This document shows positions 51,758-60,356 of a DNA stretch of 64,000 bases, piece by piece (the stretch's first letter is position 1; each line of letters opens with the position of its first letter). The translations under genes and the position numbers were made by a program. The notes beneath the pieces are model-generated. The model made no database searches, had not been told where the DNA came from, and saw only the letters and a list, made by a program, of their open reading frames with translations. The DNA comes from Salinicoccus sp. RF5. Lineage in GTDB: Bacteria > Bacillota > Bacilli > Staphylococcales > Salinicoccaceae. The DNA lies in the NCBI RefSeq assembly GCF_020786625.1, contig NZ_JAJGRC010000003.1:1-64000 (forward strand). Reading direction: 5' to 3'.

Positions 51758-53226
51758 CATTTCTCTTCTGCAGGTTCTATCGGCCGTGCTTTCGTCATCG
51801 AGTCCCCGAGGACTTCATCGGTCGTGACGCGTTTCAGGAAGAATGACAGGCCGAGGGCGACAGCAAGCAGCAGGGTGGCTATCAGGAAGGCGAAGTTGAT
51901 GCCGTCGAGCATCGCCTGGTCCATCATCATCGCATCCGGCTGGGAGACGCCTGCGAGCCTTGCATTCATCGTGTTCTGCATGATGGTGATCAGGAGTGCC
52001 GTGCCGATGGCGCCGGACACCTGGTTCAGCATGCTGTTGATGGAAGAGCCGTGTGGTGTCAGCTTCGGCGTCAACTGATTCATGCCGTTCGTCATCACAG
52101 GTGTCATGACGAGCGTCATGCCGAATGCACGGATCGAATAGAGCATGATTAGGAATGTATAGCTCGTATCAAAGGTGAGCCGGCTGAAGAAGAATGTCGT
52201 CGAGACGGTCAGGACGAGTCCGACTATGGCGAGGTTCCTCGGGCCGAATATGTCGAAGAGCTTTCCGGAGACCGGACTCATGAACCCCATGATCAGCGCC
52301 CCCGGCAGAAGTAGGAGACCCGTTTCGAGCGGGGAGATTCCTTGGATATCCTGGAGGTATATCGGCATGAGGATCATCCCGGAGAAAAGGGCCATGTTCA
52401 TTGTGCCGATCAGCAGGGAGGACAGTGTGAACATGGGGAACTTGTATACCGAAAAATCGAGCATCGGTTCACGCATGCGCGTCTGCTTCCGGATATAGAA
52501 AAATACGGCGATGAAACCGACGAGCAGGGCGAATATGACATCCGCCCTCAGCCACCCGCTGTTCCCTGCGGAACTGAAGCCGTACAGAATGCCGCCGAAG
52601 CCGAAGGTGGACAGTATGACGGATGGAATGTCGATTCTGGTGGAATACCCGGTGTCCGTCTCAGGCAGCTTGAACCATCCGATGCTGAGCACGACAAGAA
52701 GTACGGGTACCATGATGAAGAACAGGTAATTCCAGGAGTAGCTCTGCACGATGAATCCGGAGAGGGTTGGACCGATGGCTGGCGCAAAGAACATGACCAG
52801 GCTGAACAGTCCCATCGCTGTGCCCCGTCGTTCCGGGGGGAAGCTTGTAATCATGACATTCATCAGCAGCGGCATGAGGATGGCCGATCCGGATGCCTGG
52901 ACCATGCGGCCCAGGATCAGCACTGGGAAGGTCGGTGAAAAACCTGCGATCAGTGTACCGGAGAGGAAGAGCAGCATCGCTGCCAGGAAAAGTTTCCTGG
53001 CACTGAATCTCTGCATCAGGAAGGCGGTGGTCGGTATGACGATGCCGCTGATGAGCATATATGCTGTGGAGACCCACTGGACGGTGGAAGTGGTGATGCC
53101 GAAGTCATCCTTGATGGATGGCAGGGCGACATTCAGGAACGTATTGGAGAGCAGTGCGACAAAGGCGCCGGAGAGCAATATGACGATAAGACGGTAGTCC
53201 GGCGCAGATTTTTCGGTTGTTTCCAT
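51757..53226 (-). CDS. DHA2-family MFS drug exporter, paralogue of the convergent gene
   Basis: The 489-aa, 14-helix protein shares long stretches with the neighbouring exporter, for example LSTFGFGGILYGF and the helix-1 motif LLSGAFVALLSNTFLNVALP, and motif C FFAPAIGPTLSGF. The C-terminus has a hydrophilic extension. The inverted pair probably arose by local duplication and has since diverged. Drug transport is a family-based inference. Confidence 0.88.
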   Translation of the reverse strand: METTEKSAPDYRLIVILLSGAFVALLSNTFLNVALPSIKDDFGITTSTVQWVSTAYMLISGIVIPTTAFLMQRFSARKLFLAAMLLFLSGTLIAGFSPTFPVLILGRMVQASGSAILMPLLMNVMITSFPPERRGTAMGLFSLVMFFAPAIGPTLSGFIVQSYSWNYLFFIMVPVLLVVLSIGWFKLPETDTGYSTRIDIPSVILSTFGFGGILYGFSSAGNSGWLRADVIFALLVGFIAVFFYIRKQTRMREPMLDFSVYKFPMFTLSSLLIGTMNMALFSGMILMPIYLQDIQGISPLETGLLLLPGALIMGFMSPVSGKLFDIFGPRNLAIVGLVLTVSTTFFFSRLTFDTSYTFLIMLYSIRAFGMTLVMTPVMTNGMNQLTPKLTPHGSSINSMLNQVSGAIGTALLITIMQNTMNARLAGVSQPDAMMMDQAMLDGINFAFLIATLLLAVALGLSFFLKRVTTDEVLGDSMTKARPIEPAEEK

Positions 53227-53306
53227 GCAGATACCTCTGTTTCTTTAAAATCAATATTACTATTATATTCCGATTTTCGAAACAATCAAGGATTTTGCAC
53301 TTTATA

Positions 53307-53480
53307 TCATCCGATCCTATTGTCTATTGTGATGTAGATGAAGAATCCGAGCGTGATGCCGAGAAGTAGTGAGATCGGGATGGCGTAGGTGCCCATCGTC
53401 GGCACGAATGCAGTGATGAGCCAGTAGATTGCGAGCGTGATGATGCCCATGAGCACCAGGTTCAGCAGTAGGCGTGTCAT
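53307..53480 (-). CDS. Small hypothetical membrane protein (57 aa)
   Basis: The 57-aa frame encodes two hydrophobic helices joined by FVPTMGTYAIP and ends in IDNRIG. TGGAGG lies 7-8 nt before the ATG. It lies in the gap between the MFS and DinB genes. The helix-turn-helix membrane layout with clean signals supports a real gene; no family is recognised. Confidence 0.6.
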   Translation of the reverse strand: MTRLLLNLVLMGIITLAIYWLITAFVPTMGTYAIPISLLLGITLGFFIYITIDNRIG

Positions 53481-53633
53481 AATTTTACCTCCATTGTTTA
53501 TTATGTCGAATATAACTTTCCGAAGGGGCGGATGTCCATCAAAGCGGACTGCACTTCACGGACCGTCTGATGAATGAAATGCTGAAATCAGGGTACAGGG
53601 ATAATGGATTAAAATTACGGAGGGAGATTGTTT

Positions 53634-54095
53634 ATGAGTAAGGAACTTCTGTTATTTGAACTTGAAAAGACAAGAGGATGGACATTGGATCTGTTCGAGG
53701 GAATGGAAGAGGAAGACATGCATATCATCCCTGAAGGATTTCCGAACAGCATCCACTGGCAGCTTGGACATATTGCAGGAATGATGGAGATGGTGACCGC
53801 TGCATTGACCGACAAGAACACTGATACGTCCAAGCGTTATCAGAAATATTTTGGATTCGGTACGAGTCCCGACGATTTTGACGGTGAGACACCAGCGACC
53901 GATGAAATTGAAGCGCTGCTGAAAGGGCAGCCGGAGCGTCTTGAAGATCTGGATGAAGCAGTGCTGGATGAGGATCTGCCCCGGGAATTCATGGGAATGA
54001 CGACCCGCAGGGAGCAGTTCGCTTTCATGATCATCCATGAAGCCATGCATGTCGGGAAAGTACAGGAAATGAAACGGGTACTGGAGAACCAATAA
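53634..54095 (+). CDS. DinB superfamily protein
   Basis: The 153-aa four-helix-bundle protein has the DinB-type metal-binding histidines in HWQLGHIAG and in IIHEAMHVGKVQE. DinB/YfiT relatives include thiol-dependent transferases (bacillithiol S-transferases), so a detoxification role is possible but not shown. ATG 53634 has GGAGGGAG upstream. Confidence 0.85.
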   Translation: MSKELLLFELEKTRGWTLDLFEGMEEEDMHIIPEGFPNSIHWQLGHIAGMMEMVTAALTDKNTDTSKRYQKYFGFGTSPDDFDGETPATDEIEALLKGQPERLEDLDEAVLDEDLPREFMGMTTRREQFAFMIIHEAMHVGKVQEMKRVLENQ

Positions 54096-54096
54096 G

Positions 54097-54120
54097 GAGC
54101 ATCGCAAGATGCTCTTTTTT
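54097..54120 (+). terminator. Intrinsic terminator after the DinB gene
   Basis: GAGCATC-gcaa-GATGCTC is followed by six T. Confidence 0.92.
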
Positions 54121-54187
54121 GATGGGTAAATTATGATGTTCATTTTGAATTGGATTTATAGTATCTTTAAGGTAAGACTTATGTATG

Positions 54188-54213
54188 AAAAAACCCCCGG
54201 CTCAACCGGGGGA
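54188..54213 (-). terminator. Intrinsic terminator after the DJ-1 family gene
   Basis: Minus strand CCCCCGG-ttgag-CCGGGGG is followed by six T. Confidence 0.92.
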
Positions 54214-54218
54214 GTGAT

Positions 54219-54884
54219 CTACTGCAATCTGTTGACGACAGCTCTCGCTGCGGCCTCTGCAGAGGCTGGATTCTGGCCGGTGATGAAGTTTCCATCTGTA
54301 ACGATGTGCTCTTCCATCGCTTCTCCGACGACGAAGCCTGCGCCATTGGATTCGAGTTTCGACTGCAAGGCAAATGGCATATCATCAAGGAGTCCCATGG
54401 ACTTTTCCTCTTCGTTCGTGAAACCGGTCAATTTGACTCCGTCCACGACATATTTGCCATCTTTGGTCTTGGCATCTGCGAAAGCAGCCGGGCCGTGGCA
54501 TACAGCACTGATGATGCGGCCGTCATCCTTGAAGAATGCCAGGATGTTCTGGATGTCCGCCTGGCCTGGGAAATCGTACATCGTTCCGTGCCCTCCGGCG
54601 AAGAAGATGGCGTCATATCCTTCATATACCATATCCTTTATACGTTTGGTGTTTTGGAGGAGCTTGATGATCTCATTGTCGCCTTCCGCTTCTTCACCAT
54701 CCAAAGAGTTTGGGTCCAGGGGAACTGAACCGCCTTTCGGTGATGCGATGTCGACCTTGAAGCCTGCGCTCTGGAAGACATGATACGGCTCTGCCGCCTC
54801 GCTGAGCCACAGGCCTGTAGGCTTGTCTTCATCGTTGTTGATCTTGTCGTGATTGGTCACTATAAGTAGTACGGATTTAGTCAT
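54219..54884 (-). CDS. DJ-1/PfpI family protein (Hsp31-like)
   Basis: The 221-aa class I glutamine-amidotransferase-like protein has the nucleophile elbow AVCHGPAAF with its Cys and the preceding FFAGGHGTMYDFP segment. KPTGLWLSEAAEPYHVF supplies the conserved Glu. This subgroup includes glyoxalase III and deglycase-type chaperones that protect against methylglyoxal. ATG 54884 is preferred over GTG 54896, which abuts the AAAGGAGA site. Confidence 0.88.
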   Translation of the reverse strand: MTKSVLLIVTNHDKINNDEDKPTGLWLSEAAEPYHVFQSAGFKVDIASPKGGSVPLDPNSLDGEEAEGDNEIIKLLQNTKRIKDMVYEGYDAIFFAGGHGTMYDFPGQADIQNILAFFKDDGRIISAVCHGPAAFADAKTKDGKYVVDGVKLTGFTNEEEKSMGLLDDMPFALQSKLESNGAGFVVGEAMEEHIVTDGNFITGQNPASAEAAARAVVNRLQ

Positions 54885-55009
54885 ATTGATATCCACTCTC
54901 CTTTCTTTATGGTTTACCCCGGGTGGATTGTAATTAATCTTTTTTAAGGAATCTTAATTTGCAGAATGGCCAAAGAATCAAAAATCATCCATATCATGGA
55001 GGGAAAGCA

Positions 55010-55810
55010 ATGAATGTAAACTTTGGGAATGTCGCTGAAAATTATTTGAAGTATAGGGATGACATCCCTGACAGTCTGATCAAAGGGCTGGAGATGCGTG
55101 GGGTGGCGATCGCAGGCAGCAAGGTGGCCGATCTCGGTGCAGGGCCTGGGCTTCTCAGCAAAATGCTGAGTGACAGGGGTGCCATCGTCGATGCCGTGGA
55201 ACCTTCTTCCGAACTGGTTGAAGTGGGGAAGACGCATATCGGCAATGACCAGAGGATCAATTTTACACAGCGGTATGCAGAGGATACCGGCTTGGCGACG
55301 AACAGTTATGACATCGTCATGGTGATGCGCGCATGGCACTGGTTCGACCGTGAGGGCACAATCGATGAAGTGAAGCGTATCCTGAAGCCGGGCGGACACC
55401 TGGTCATCATGGATTCCGGTTTCACCTCGGCTTCCAAGATCGTCAAGGAATCGATGAAGATCATCCAGTCCTATTCGACGGACAAGCAGATCAGGCCAGC
55501 GGGGACGAAGGACATGGCCACACAGATGATCAACAGCTTCCCTGTAGAATGGTTCGACGAATGGAAATACGCGAAGTTAGATCTGATGGAGCTGTACAAG
55601 ATGGACTACGAGGTCAAGTTCACCAATGAAGAATGGGTCGGACGGCTGTCCTCGGTATCATGGCTTGCTGCTTTCAAGGAAAAGCAGAGGAAGAATACAT
55701 TGAGCCGGATCAGCGCCTACCTTGAAGATAATTTCCCGGACGGCAGTCATAAGATTCCGCATATTCTGAGTGTGGCAATCCTGCAGAACAAGAATAATCT
55801 GCAGCCCTGA
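55010..55810 (+). CDS. Class I SAM-dependent methyltransferase
   Basis: The 266-aa protein starts at ATG 55010 with GGAGGG before it. Motif I is VADLGAGPGLLSKML, followed by the acidic VDAVEPS, MRAWHWFD and LKPGGHLVIMDSGF, all typical of small-molecule methyltransferases. The substrate is unknown. Confidence 0.88.
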   Translation: MNVNFGNVAENYLKYRDDIPDSLIKGLEMRGVAIAGSKVADLGAGPGLLSKMLSDRGAIVDAVEPSSELVEVGKTHIGNDQRINFTQRYAEDTGLATNSYDIVMVMRAWHWFDREGTIDEVKRILKPGGHLVIMDSGFTSASKIVKESMKIIQSYSTDKQIRPAGTKDMATQMINSFPVEWFDEWKYAKLDLMELYKMDYEVKFTNEEWVGRLSSVSWLAAFKEKQRKNTLSRISAYLEDNFPDGSHKIPHILSVAILQNKNNLQP

Positions 55811-55894
55811 GCTGATAAGTTCCCTTCAAATGAAGATAATTTGTGATTCTTGAGCATTTATATTCACAAGTCACTTACTTATTGTTATTATATT

Positions 55895-55909
55895 TGTTAT
55901 GTGATAACA
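55895..55909. promoter_or_regulatory. Palindrome upstream of azoR, candidate operator
   Basis: TGTTAT-GTG-ATAACA is a perfect 6-bp dyad 28 bp before the azoR start codon. Azoreductase genes in Bacillus are controlled by MarR/DUF24-type quinone sensors (YodB, MhqR) binding palindromes near the promoter. This sequence is not a clear match to their consensus, so the binder is unknown. Confidence 0.45.
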
Positions 55910-55937
55910 CAGATATTATCTTATTGGAGGATCATAA

Positions 55938-56576
55938 ATGAAAAATGTACTTGTAGTAAAAGCAAACAACCGCCCGGACGGCATCTCCACAAAAATGTAT
56001 GATGCGTTCATGGAAACGGTGGAAGACAATAAAAATATGAACATCAATGTATATGACATATTCGAGGAAGATATGCCATATATCGGACATGAACTCTTCA
56101 GCGCCCTCGGCAAGATCCAGAATGAAGAAGCACTGGACGCCGACGAGCAGCGTCTGATGGATGCGAAGCAGAAGGCGATGGACGCATTTGAAGCGGCCGA
56201 TGTCATCGTGTTTGCATTCCCGCTGTGGAATCTTGCGATTCCTGCACGCCTGCAGACTTTCATCGATTACGTATACTCAGCAGGATTCACATTCAAATAT
56301 AATGCAGACGGGTCAATGGCACAGCTCATGACCGACAAGAAGGTCATCCTCCTCAATGCACGCGGCGGCATGTACAGTGCACCTGAAATGGAAGGCATGG
56401 ACATGTCCCACAACTACATGAAGAATGTCATCGGCGGCGTATTCGGAATGGAAATCATCGATGAAGTCATCATCGAAGGTCATAATGCGATGCCTCAGGA
56501 GGCAGCAAGGATCGTCGAGGAGGGCCTTGAAAGTGTGCGTGAATGTGCACGCGAACTTAACGCCCAATTTGCATAA
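55938..56576 (+). CDS. azoR: FMN-dependent NADH-azoreductase
   Basis: The 212-aa flavodoxin-fold enzyme reduces azo compounds and quinones with NADH. It has VLVVKANNRPDGISTKMYDAF at the phosphate-binding N-terminus, FAFPLWNLAIPARLQTFIDYV for FMN binding and LNARGGMYS. Length matches AzoR/AzoJ. TTGGAGGA lies before the ATG. Quinone and thiol stress induction is known for homologues. Confidence 0.93.
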   Translation: MKNVLVVKANNRPDGISTKMYDAFMETVEDNKNMNINVYDIFEEDMPYIGHELFSALGKIQNEEALDADEQRLMDAKQKAMDAFEAADVIVFAFPLWNLAIPARLQTFIDYVYSAGFTFKYNADGSMAQLMTDKKVILLNARGGMYSAPEMEGMDMSHNYMKNVIGGVFGMEIIDEVIIEGHNAMPQEAARIVEEGLESVRECARELNAQFA

Positions 56577-56582
56577 GATACC

Positions 56583-56613
56583 AAAAAACCGACGCTCCGG
56601 CGTCGGTTTTTTT
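56583..56613 (+). terminator. Intrinsic terminator after azoR
   Basis: AAAAAACCGACGC-tccg-GCGTCGGTTTTTTT. Confidence 0.94.
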
Positions 56614-56652
56614 GTGCTATCATTTGAATATATTTGAATGGGAGGGTATTGG

Positions 56653-57084
56653 ATGTGGCATATCAGAGCATTTGACGAACTGGATATCCTCACATTGGAG
56701 GAAATCTATAGACTCAGGACCGCCGTATTCGTGGTGGAGCAGGAATGCGCCTATCAGGAAGTCGATGGGGTGGATCCTGAATGTACACATATCTATAAGA
56801 CGGATGATACGGGGATCATCGCCTATCTGAGGATTGTGCACGGCGACCCATTATCCATCGGACGGGTCATCGTCAGGGAAGACCGACGGGGCACCGGACT
56901 CGGACAGGAACTCATGAACCAGGCTATGGAATATGTACATACACACTTCAAGGGTGAACGGATCTATCTGCATGGTCAGGCGCACCTGGAGAAATTCTAC
57001 AAGTCATTCGGCTTCAGGACGACTTCCGAAGTCCACCTTGAGGATGGCATACCGCATTTGGATATGGAATACAAAGAGGGATGA
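56653..57084 (+). CDS. ElaA-like GNAT family acetyltransferase
   Basis: The 143-aa protein matches the ElaA subgroup. It has LTLEEIYRLRTAVFVVEQECAY and EVDGVDPECTHI near the N-terminus and the acetyl-CoA loop REDRRGTGLGQELM. KSFGFRTTSEVHLEDGIPHL occurs at the end. The substrate is unknown. ATG 56653 has GGGAGGG about 7 nt before it; an ATG at 56638 lies upstream of that site. Confidence 0.9.
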   Translation: MWHIRAFDELDILTLEEIYRLRTAVFVVEQECAYQEVDGVDPECTHIYKTDDTGIIAYLRIVHGDPLSIGRVIVREDRRGTGLGQELMNQAMEYVHTHFKGERIYLHGQAHLEKFYKSFGFRTTSEVHLEDGIPHLDMEYKEG

Positions 57085-57112
57085 GCATGCTGGCATGCTC
57101 ATCCCTCTTTGT
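57073..57112. terminator. Bidirectional terminator between ElaA-like gene and small membrane protein
   Basis: AAAGAGGGATGAGCATG-ctgg-CATGCTCATCCCTCTTT is a perfect 17-bp stem. It overlaps the ends of both convergent genes. Confidence 0.88.
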
Positions 57113-57368
57113 TTTTCGTCTCATCAATAAGCCAGCGCCGATCCGCGTCCTTTTCATAGAGCTGCCGGTTTTCAATTCTGATCCGATCGAGTTCCTCCCT
57201 CATGGAATGGTTCTCAAGAAGGAAGTTCTCCTGTCTGAGACGTTCCAGTTCAATTTCGCGGTCGAGGACATCCAGGCGGATCTGTTCCATCTTTCGTTTA
57301 TGCTTCAAGTAGTCGCTGCCGAAGCCCCCTGCAAAAACAATCAGAACAATTATAATGATCCACCACAT
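57099..57368 (-). CDS. Small membrane protein with coiled coil (89 aa)
   Basis: An N-terminal helix (about residues 2-18) is followed by a basic patch. A long Leu/Glu-rich heptad region (about 25-75) is very likely a coiled coil. The layout resembles PspB-like or DUF4083-like proteins, but I cannot assign a family. GGGAGAG lies 7 nt before the ATG. Confidence 0.7.
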   Translation of the reverse strand: MWWIIIIVLIVFAGGFGSDYLKHKRKMEQIRLDVLDREIELERLRQENFLLENHSMREELDRIRIENRQLYEKDADRRWLIDETKNKEG

Positions 57369-57444
57369 GGGCAGTCTCTCCCTTCAATTTCAGCCCGGGT
57401 CTTGTCATGGCGAATATGAACTGCCGTGGTTGATGCCAAAAGTG

Positions 57445-57651
57445 TTAGTCGTCATCCTCATCTTCTTCTTCGTCCTGAAAATCTTCTTCCAGATCTTCAG
57501 CAGCCTCATCACGGTCTCCATCATCTTCTTCAGGATTGCCAGTATCTTCATCTTCACCAACTGGTGCATCTGTATCTCCAGTACCTTCGGGCGCACATGC
57601 ACTTAAAATGAGCATCATGATCATTCCCATCGAAAACATCCATTTTTTCAT
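57445..57651 (-). CDS. Small acidic lipoprotein (68 aa)
   Basis: From ATG 57651 the protein has a lipoprotein signal peptide ending LSAC (Cys19). A short tail is almost all Asp, Glu and Gly, so the mature part is strongly negative. Such tails occur in small Firmicutes lipoproteins of unknown function and may bind cations. AGGCGG precedes the start. The low-complexity tail means length could vary between strains. Confidence 0.72.
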   Translation of the reverse strand: MKKWMFSMGMIMMLILSACAPEGTGDTDAPVGEDEDTGNPEEDDGDRDEAAEDLEEDFQDEEEDEDDD

Positions 57652-57967
57652 AATCATCCGCCTGCCTTTCTTACGGTTTATTAGGAAAATACCCCAAGTA
57701 TGCACAAAACAAACAGGAAAGCGTAATCATGGGCATAATAATGCACTTAAAGGCATGTATTTGAAGAATGTAAAGGAAAACAGAAATATAATTTCACGTA
57801 TTAATTAATATAATAGAATTGTTTAAAAATTTATAATAGATTTACTTTGGTAAAATAATCACATGATTATTGATGAACCCTCTATATAATGGTATATTAA
57901 AACTGAGATAAATGATATCTGGAAATTAACTGTTAAATAAAATTACAGATTATTAGGGGGAAATTAA
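57652..57967. other. A+T-rich divergent intergenic region
   Basis: This region separates the minus-strand lipoprotein from the plus-strand 49-aa ORF. It is markedly A+T-rich. TATAAT at 57883-57888 is a candidate -10 for the 49-aa ORF. I see no RNA gene, repeat array or further ORF with a ribosome-binding site. Confidence 0.5.
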
Positions 57968-58117
57968 ATGTTTTCAACAGACCGTATTTCAGCAGACCTG
58001 CGTATGGAAGAATACAAGAAAATTGCTGACAGCTACACTTACCTTTCAGAAAAGAAGAAGGAAGATAGAAGCGGAAAGTCCATCTTTGCAAGAATATTCG
58101 GCAGAAAGACTGCATAA
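57968..58117 (+). CDS. Small hypothetical protein (49 aa)
   Basis: The frame gives a 49-aa charged, soluble protein. It contains RMEEYKKIADSYTYLSEKKK and ends with a basic stretch SIFARIFGRKTA. AGGGGG sits 7 nt before the ATG, A+T-rich promoter-like sequence lies upstream and a strong terminator follows. A single-gene transcript of this shape suggests an abundant small protein. No family recognised. Confidence 0.72.
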   Translation: MFSTDRISADLRMEEYKKIADSYTYLSEKKKEDRSGKSIFARIFGRKTA

Positions 58118-58123
58118 TGACAT

Positions 58124-58162
58124 AAGCAACCCCTGATCAAATGATCAGGGGTTGCTTTTTTC
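58124..58162. terminator. Bidirectional terminator after the 49-aa ORF
   Basis: AAGCAACCCCTGATC-aaat-GATCAGGGGTTGCTT is followed by T. It also serves the convergent VOC gene. Confidence 0.93.
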
Positions 58163-58554
58163 TACGACAGGTTGAGCTGCCAAGTCACGCCGAACTGGTC
58201 CTGGAGCCAGGCGAACTGTTTGGAGAAGCCATATTCGTCGAGCGGCATATGGATGGCACCCTGTTTTTTAAGCTTCCTGTAGTAGAGTTCTATTTCCTGG
58301 GGGGTGCTGCATTCGATATAGAAGGACATGCTCGGGGTGAAGGTGAACTCATGCGGCACGCTGCTGTCCATCATCATGATCAGCTGATCCTGTATCATGA
58401 TTGCCCCCTGCATCACCTTGCCTTCGAGCTCGGGATCTGCATCATCATACTTCCTGATCATCCGGATTTCTGCATCCTTGAATGTCTCTTCATAATATTT
58501 CATCGCCTCTTCGGCACGGCCTTCAAATGTTAAAGATGGAGTGATGGATTTCAT
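58162..58554 (-). CDS. VOC family protein (PhnB-like)
   Basis: The 130-aa protein is a PhnB-type glyoxalase/bleomycin-resistance fold: ITPSLTFEGRAEEAMKYYEE, MQGAIMIQDQLIMMMDS and FGVTWQLNL at the C-terminus. Despite the name, family members are not known to act in phosphonate use. ATG 58554 has AAAAGGAG upstream. Confidence 0.87.
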   Translation of the reverse strand: MKSITPSLTFEGRAEEAMKYYEETFKDAEIRMIRKYDDADPELEGKVMQGAIMIQDQLIMMMDSSVPHEFTFTPSMSFYIECSTPQEIELYYRKLKKQGAIHMPLDEYGFSKQFAWLQDQFGVTWQLNLS

Positions 58555-58583
58555 TGGAATGCTCCTTTTTCCTCCAGTATAAC

Positions 58584-58615
58584 AAAAAAACAGGACAGCC
58601 CTTAAATGCCATCCT
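58584..58615 (-). terminator. Intrinsic terminator of the ABC importer operon
   Basis: Minus strand AGGATGGC-atttaagg-GCTGTCCT (with two G-U pairs) is followed by G and seven T; it overlaps the last permease stop codon. Confidence 0.75.
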
Positions 58616-59456
58616 ATTTTTCGTCCGTCTGTCCCAGTATGTTCGAGCCCTGTATGAAATACTTCTGGAAGAAGAAGAACAGGATGATGACAGGCATGAG
58701 TACAAGCAGTGAACCGGCCATCAGATAGTTCCACTGTGTGCTCGACTGTTCCTTGAAGACCTGGAGGCCGAGCTGCAGCGTATAGAGGGATTCATCGTTC
58801 AGGTACAGCAATGGTCCGAGGAAGTCATTCCACACGCCGTTGAAGGAGAATATCGCCACTGTGAACAGTGCCGGCTTGATCATCGGAAGGGCAATCTTGA
58901 AGAATATCTGGAAATGGTTTGCCCCCTCCATCCTGGCCGCTTCGATCATGCTGTTCGGTACACCTTTGAAGAACTGCCGCAGCAGGAATATGTTGAATGC
59001 ACTGCCGAAGAATGAAGGCAGCACGAGTGGATAGTACGTATTCACAAGGCCAAGCTCCGCAAAGATGACATACTGCGGAATCAGCGTAATGAACCCGGGC
59101 AGCATCATCGTGGAAAGGACGAGTATGAAGAGCGCCTCCCGGCCCTTGAAATTGATCTTGGCAAACCCATATGCAATGAATGCATTCACGAATACGTTCG
59201 CCAGCACGACAAGCACCGTAATGACGGATGTATTGATGAAGTAGGTGAAGAAAGGCGCAATTTCAAAGATATCTACGAAATTGGAGAACTGGATGTCCTG
59301 TGGGATGAATGTGAACTCCCCGCGATAGATCTCCTCCATCGATTTGAGGGCGATGGATATCATCCAGAACAGTGGTGCCATCATGAAGAGGCTGCCGACG
59401 ATCAGAAGCGCGAAGTTGAAGATGCGCCAAAATTTCATCTTATTGGAGTTGTACAT
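58614..59456 (-). CDS. ABC sugar transporter permease (MalG type)
   Basis: The 280-aa inner-membrane permease has six helices and the EAA loop EAARMEGANHFQIFFKIALPMIKP that docks the ATPase. It belongs to the carbohydrate-uptake-1 family with the other two proteins of this operon. It starts 4 bp after the partner permease ends. GGGGG lies before the ATG. Confidence 0.92.
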   Translation of the reverse strand: MYNSNKMKFWRIFNFALLIVGSLFMMAPLFWMISIALKSMEEIYRGEFTFIPQDIQFSNFVDIFEIAPFFTYFINTSVITVLVVLANVFVNAFIAYGFAKINFKGREALFILVLSTMMLPGFITLIPQYVIFAELGLVNTYYPLVLPSFFGSAFNIFLLRQFFKGVPNSMIEAARMEGANHFQIFFKIALPMIKPALFTVAIFSFNGVWNDFLGPLLYLNDESLYTLQLGLQVFKEQSSTQWNYLMAGSLLVLMPVIILFFFFQKYFIQGSNILGQTDEK

Positions 59457-59460
59457 TCAA

Positions 59461-60348
59461 TCAATCCCCCTCATAGTGGACCCACCGTCTGGCGAATTTG
59501 AAATTGATGATGGTCAGGATAAGTACGATGATGAAGAGTATCCACGACATGGCCATGGCATAGCCCATATCAAATACATTGAATGCCTTGATCCACATGT
59601 AGAGATTGTAGAACAGCAATGAATTCTCCGGTGCCCCGGCATTGTCGGCACTCATTACATAGGCCTCCTGGAAGATCTGGAAGGAGCCGATTGTGCTGGT
59701 CACGATATCGAAGAAGATGATCGGCGTCACCATCGGCAGGGTGATCCTGAAGAACATCTGCACACGGGTTGCACCGTCCATGATTGCCGCCTCATAAAGT
59801 GTTTTGGAGACGCCCTGCATCGCGGCAAGATACAGCAGCATGCTACCGCCAGCGCTCCACAACTTCATCATGATGAGGGAGGGCTTGGCCCATTCCGAAT
59901 CGAACAGCCAGTTCGGACCATCGATGCCGAAGATGGCGAGGAACTGGTTGATCAGTCCCGTCGACGGGTCGAGCAGCTGCATCCACAGAAGATAGACTCC
60001 GACACCGGACAGGATAGCAGGCAGATAATAGATGGTGCGGAATACGCGCATGCCCGGAATGTCCTGGTTCATCAGGGTCGATATCAATATGGCCGCAATT
60101 GTGGTCAGGGGGACGGAGAAGGCGACGAAATACAGAGTGTTGTAGAGCGATGTCCAGAAGAGGTCATCGTACATGAACATCTCCTTGTAGTTCGCGAATC
60201 CGACGAAATCCATCCGTGATGTCACATTATAGTTTGTAAAACTGCCCACAAGAGAAAAAAGCAAGGGGCCGAGTGTCAGCCCCAAAAACCCGATGATCCA
60301 CGGCAGGATGAAAATATAGCCGTAGAGGTTCTCTTTCTTTTTATTCAT
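59461..60348 (-). CDS. ABC sugar transporter permease (MalF type)
   Basis: The 295-aa protein has six to seven helices and the EAA loop EAAIMDGATRVQMFFRITLPMVTP. It pairs with the downstream permease to form the channel. The N-terminus KENLYGYIFILPWIIGFLGLTLGPLLFS is typical for UgpA/LacF-type permeases. It lies 8 bp after the binding-protein gene. Confidence 0.92.
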   Translation of the reverse strand: MNKKKENLYGYIFILPWIIGFLGLTLGPLLFSLVGSFTNYNVTSRMDFVGFANYKEMFMYDDLFWTSLYNTLYFVAFSVPLTTIAAILISTLMNQDIPGMRVFRTIYYLPAILSGVGVYLLWMQLLDPSTGLINQFLAIFGIDGPNWLFDSEWAKPSLIMMKLWSAGGSMLLYLAAMQGVSKTLYEAAIMDGATRVQMFFRITLPMVTPIIFFDIVTSTIGSFQIFQEAYVMSADNAGAPENSLLFYNLYMWIKAFNVFDMGYAMAMSWILFIIVLILTIINFKFARRWVHYEGD

Positions 60349-60356
60349 GGAATCAC

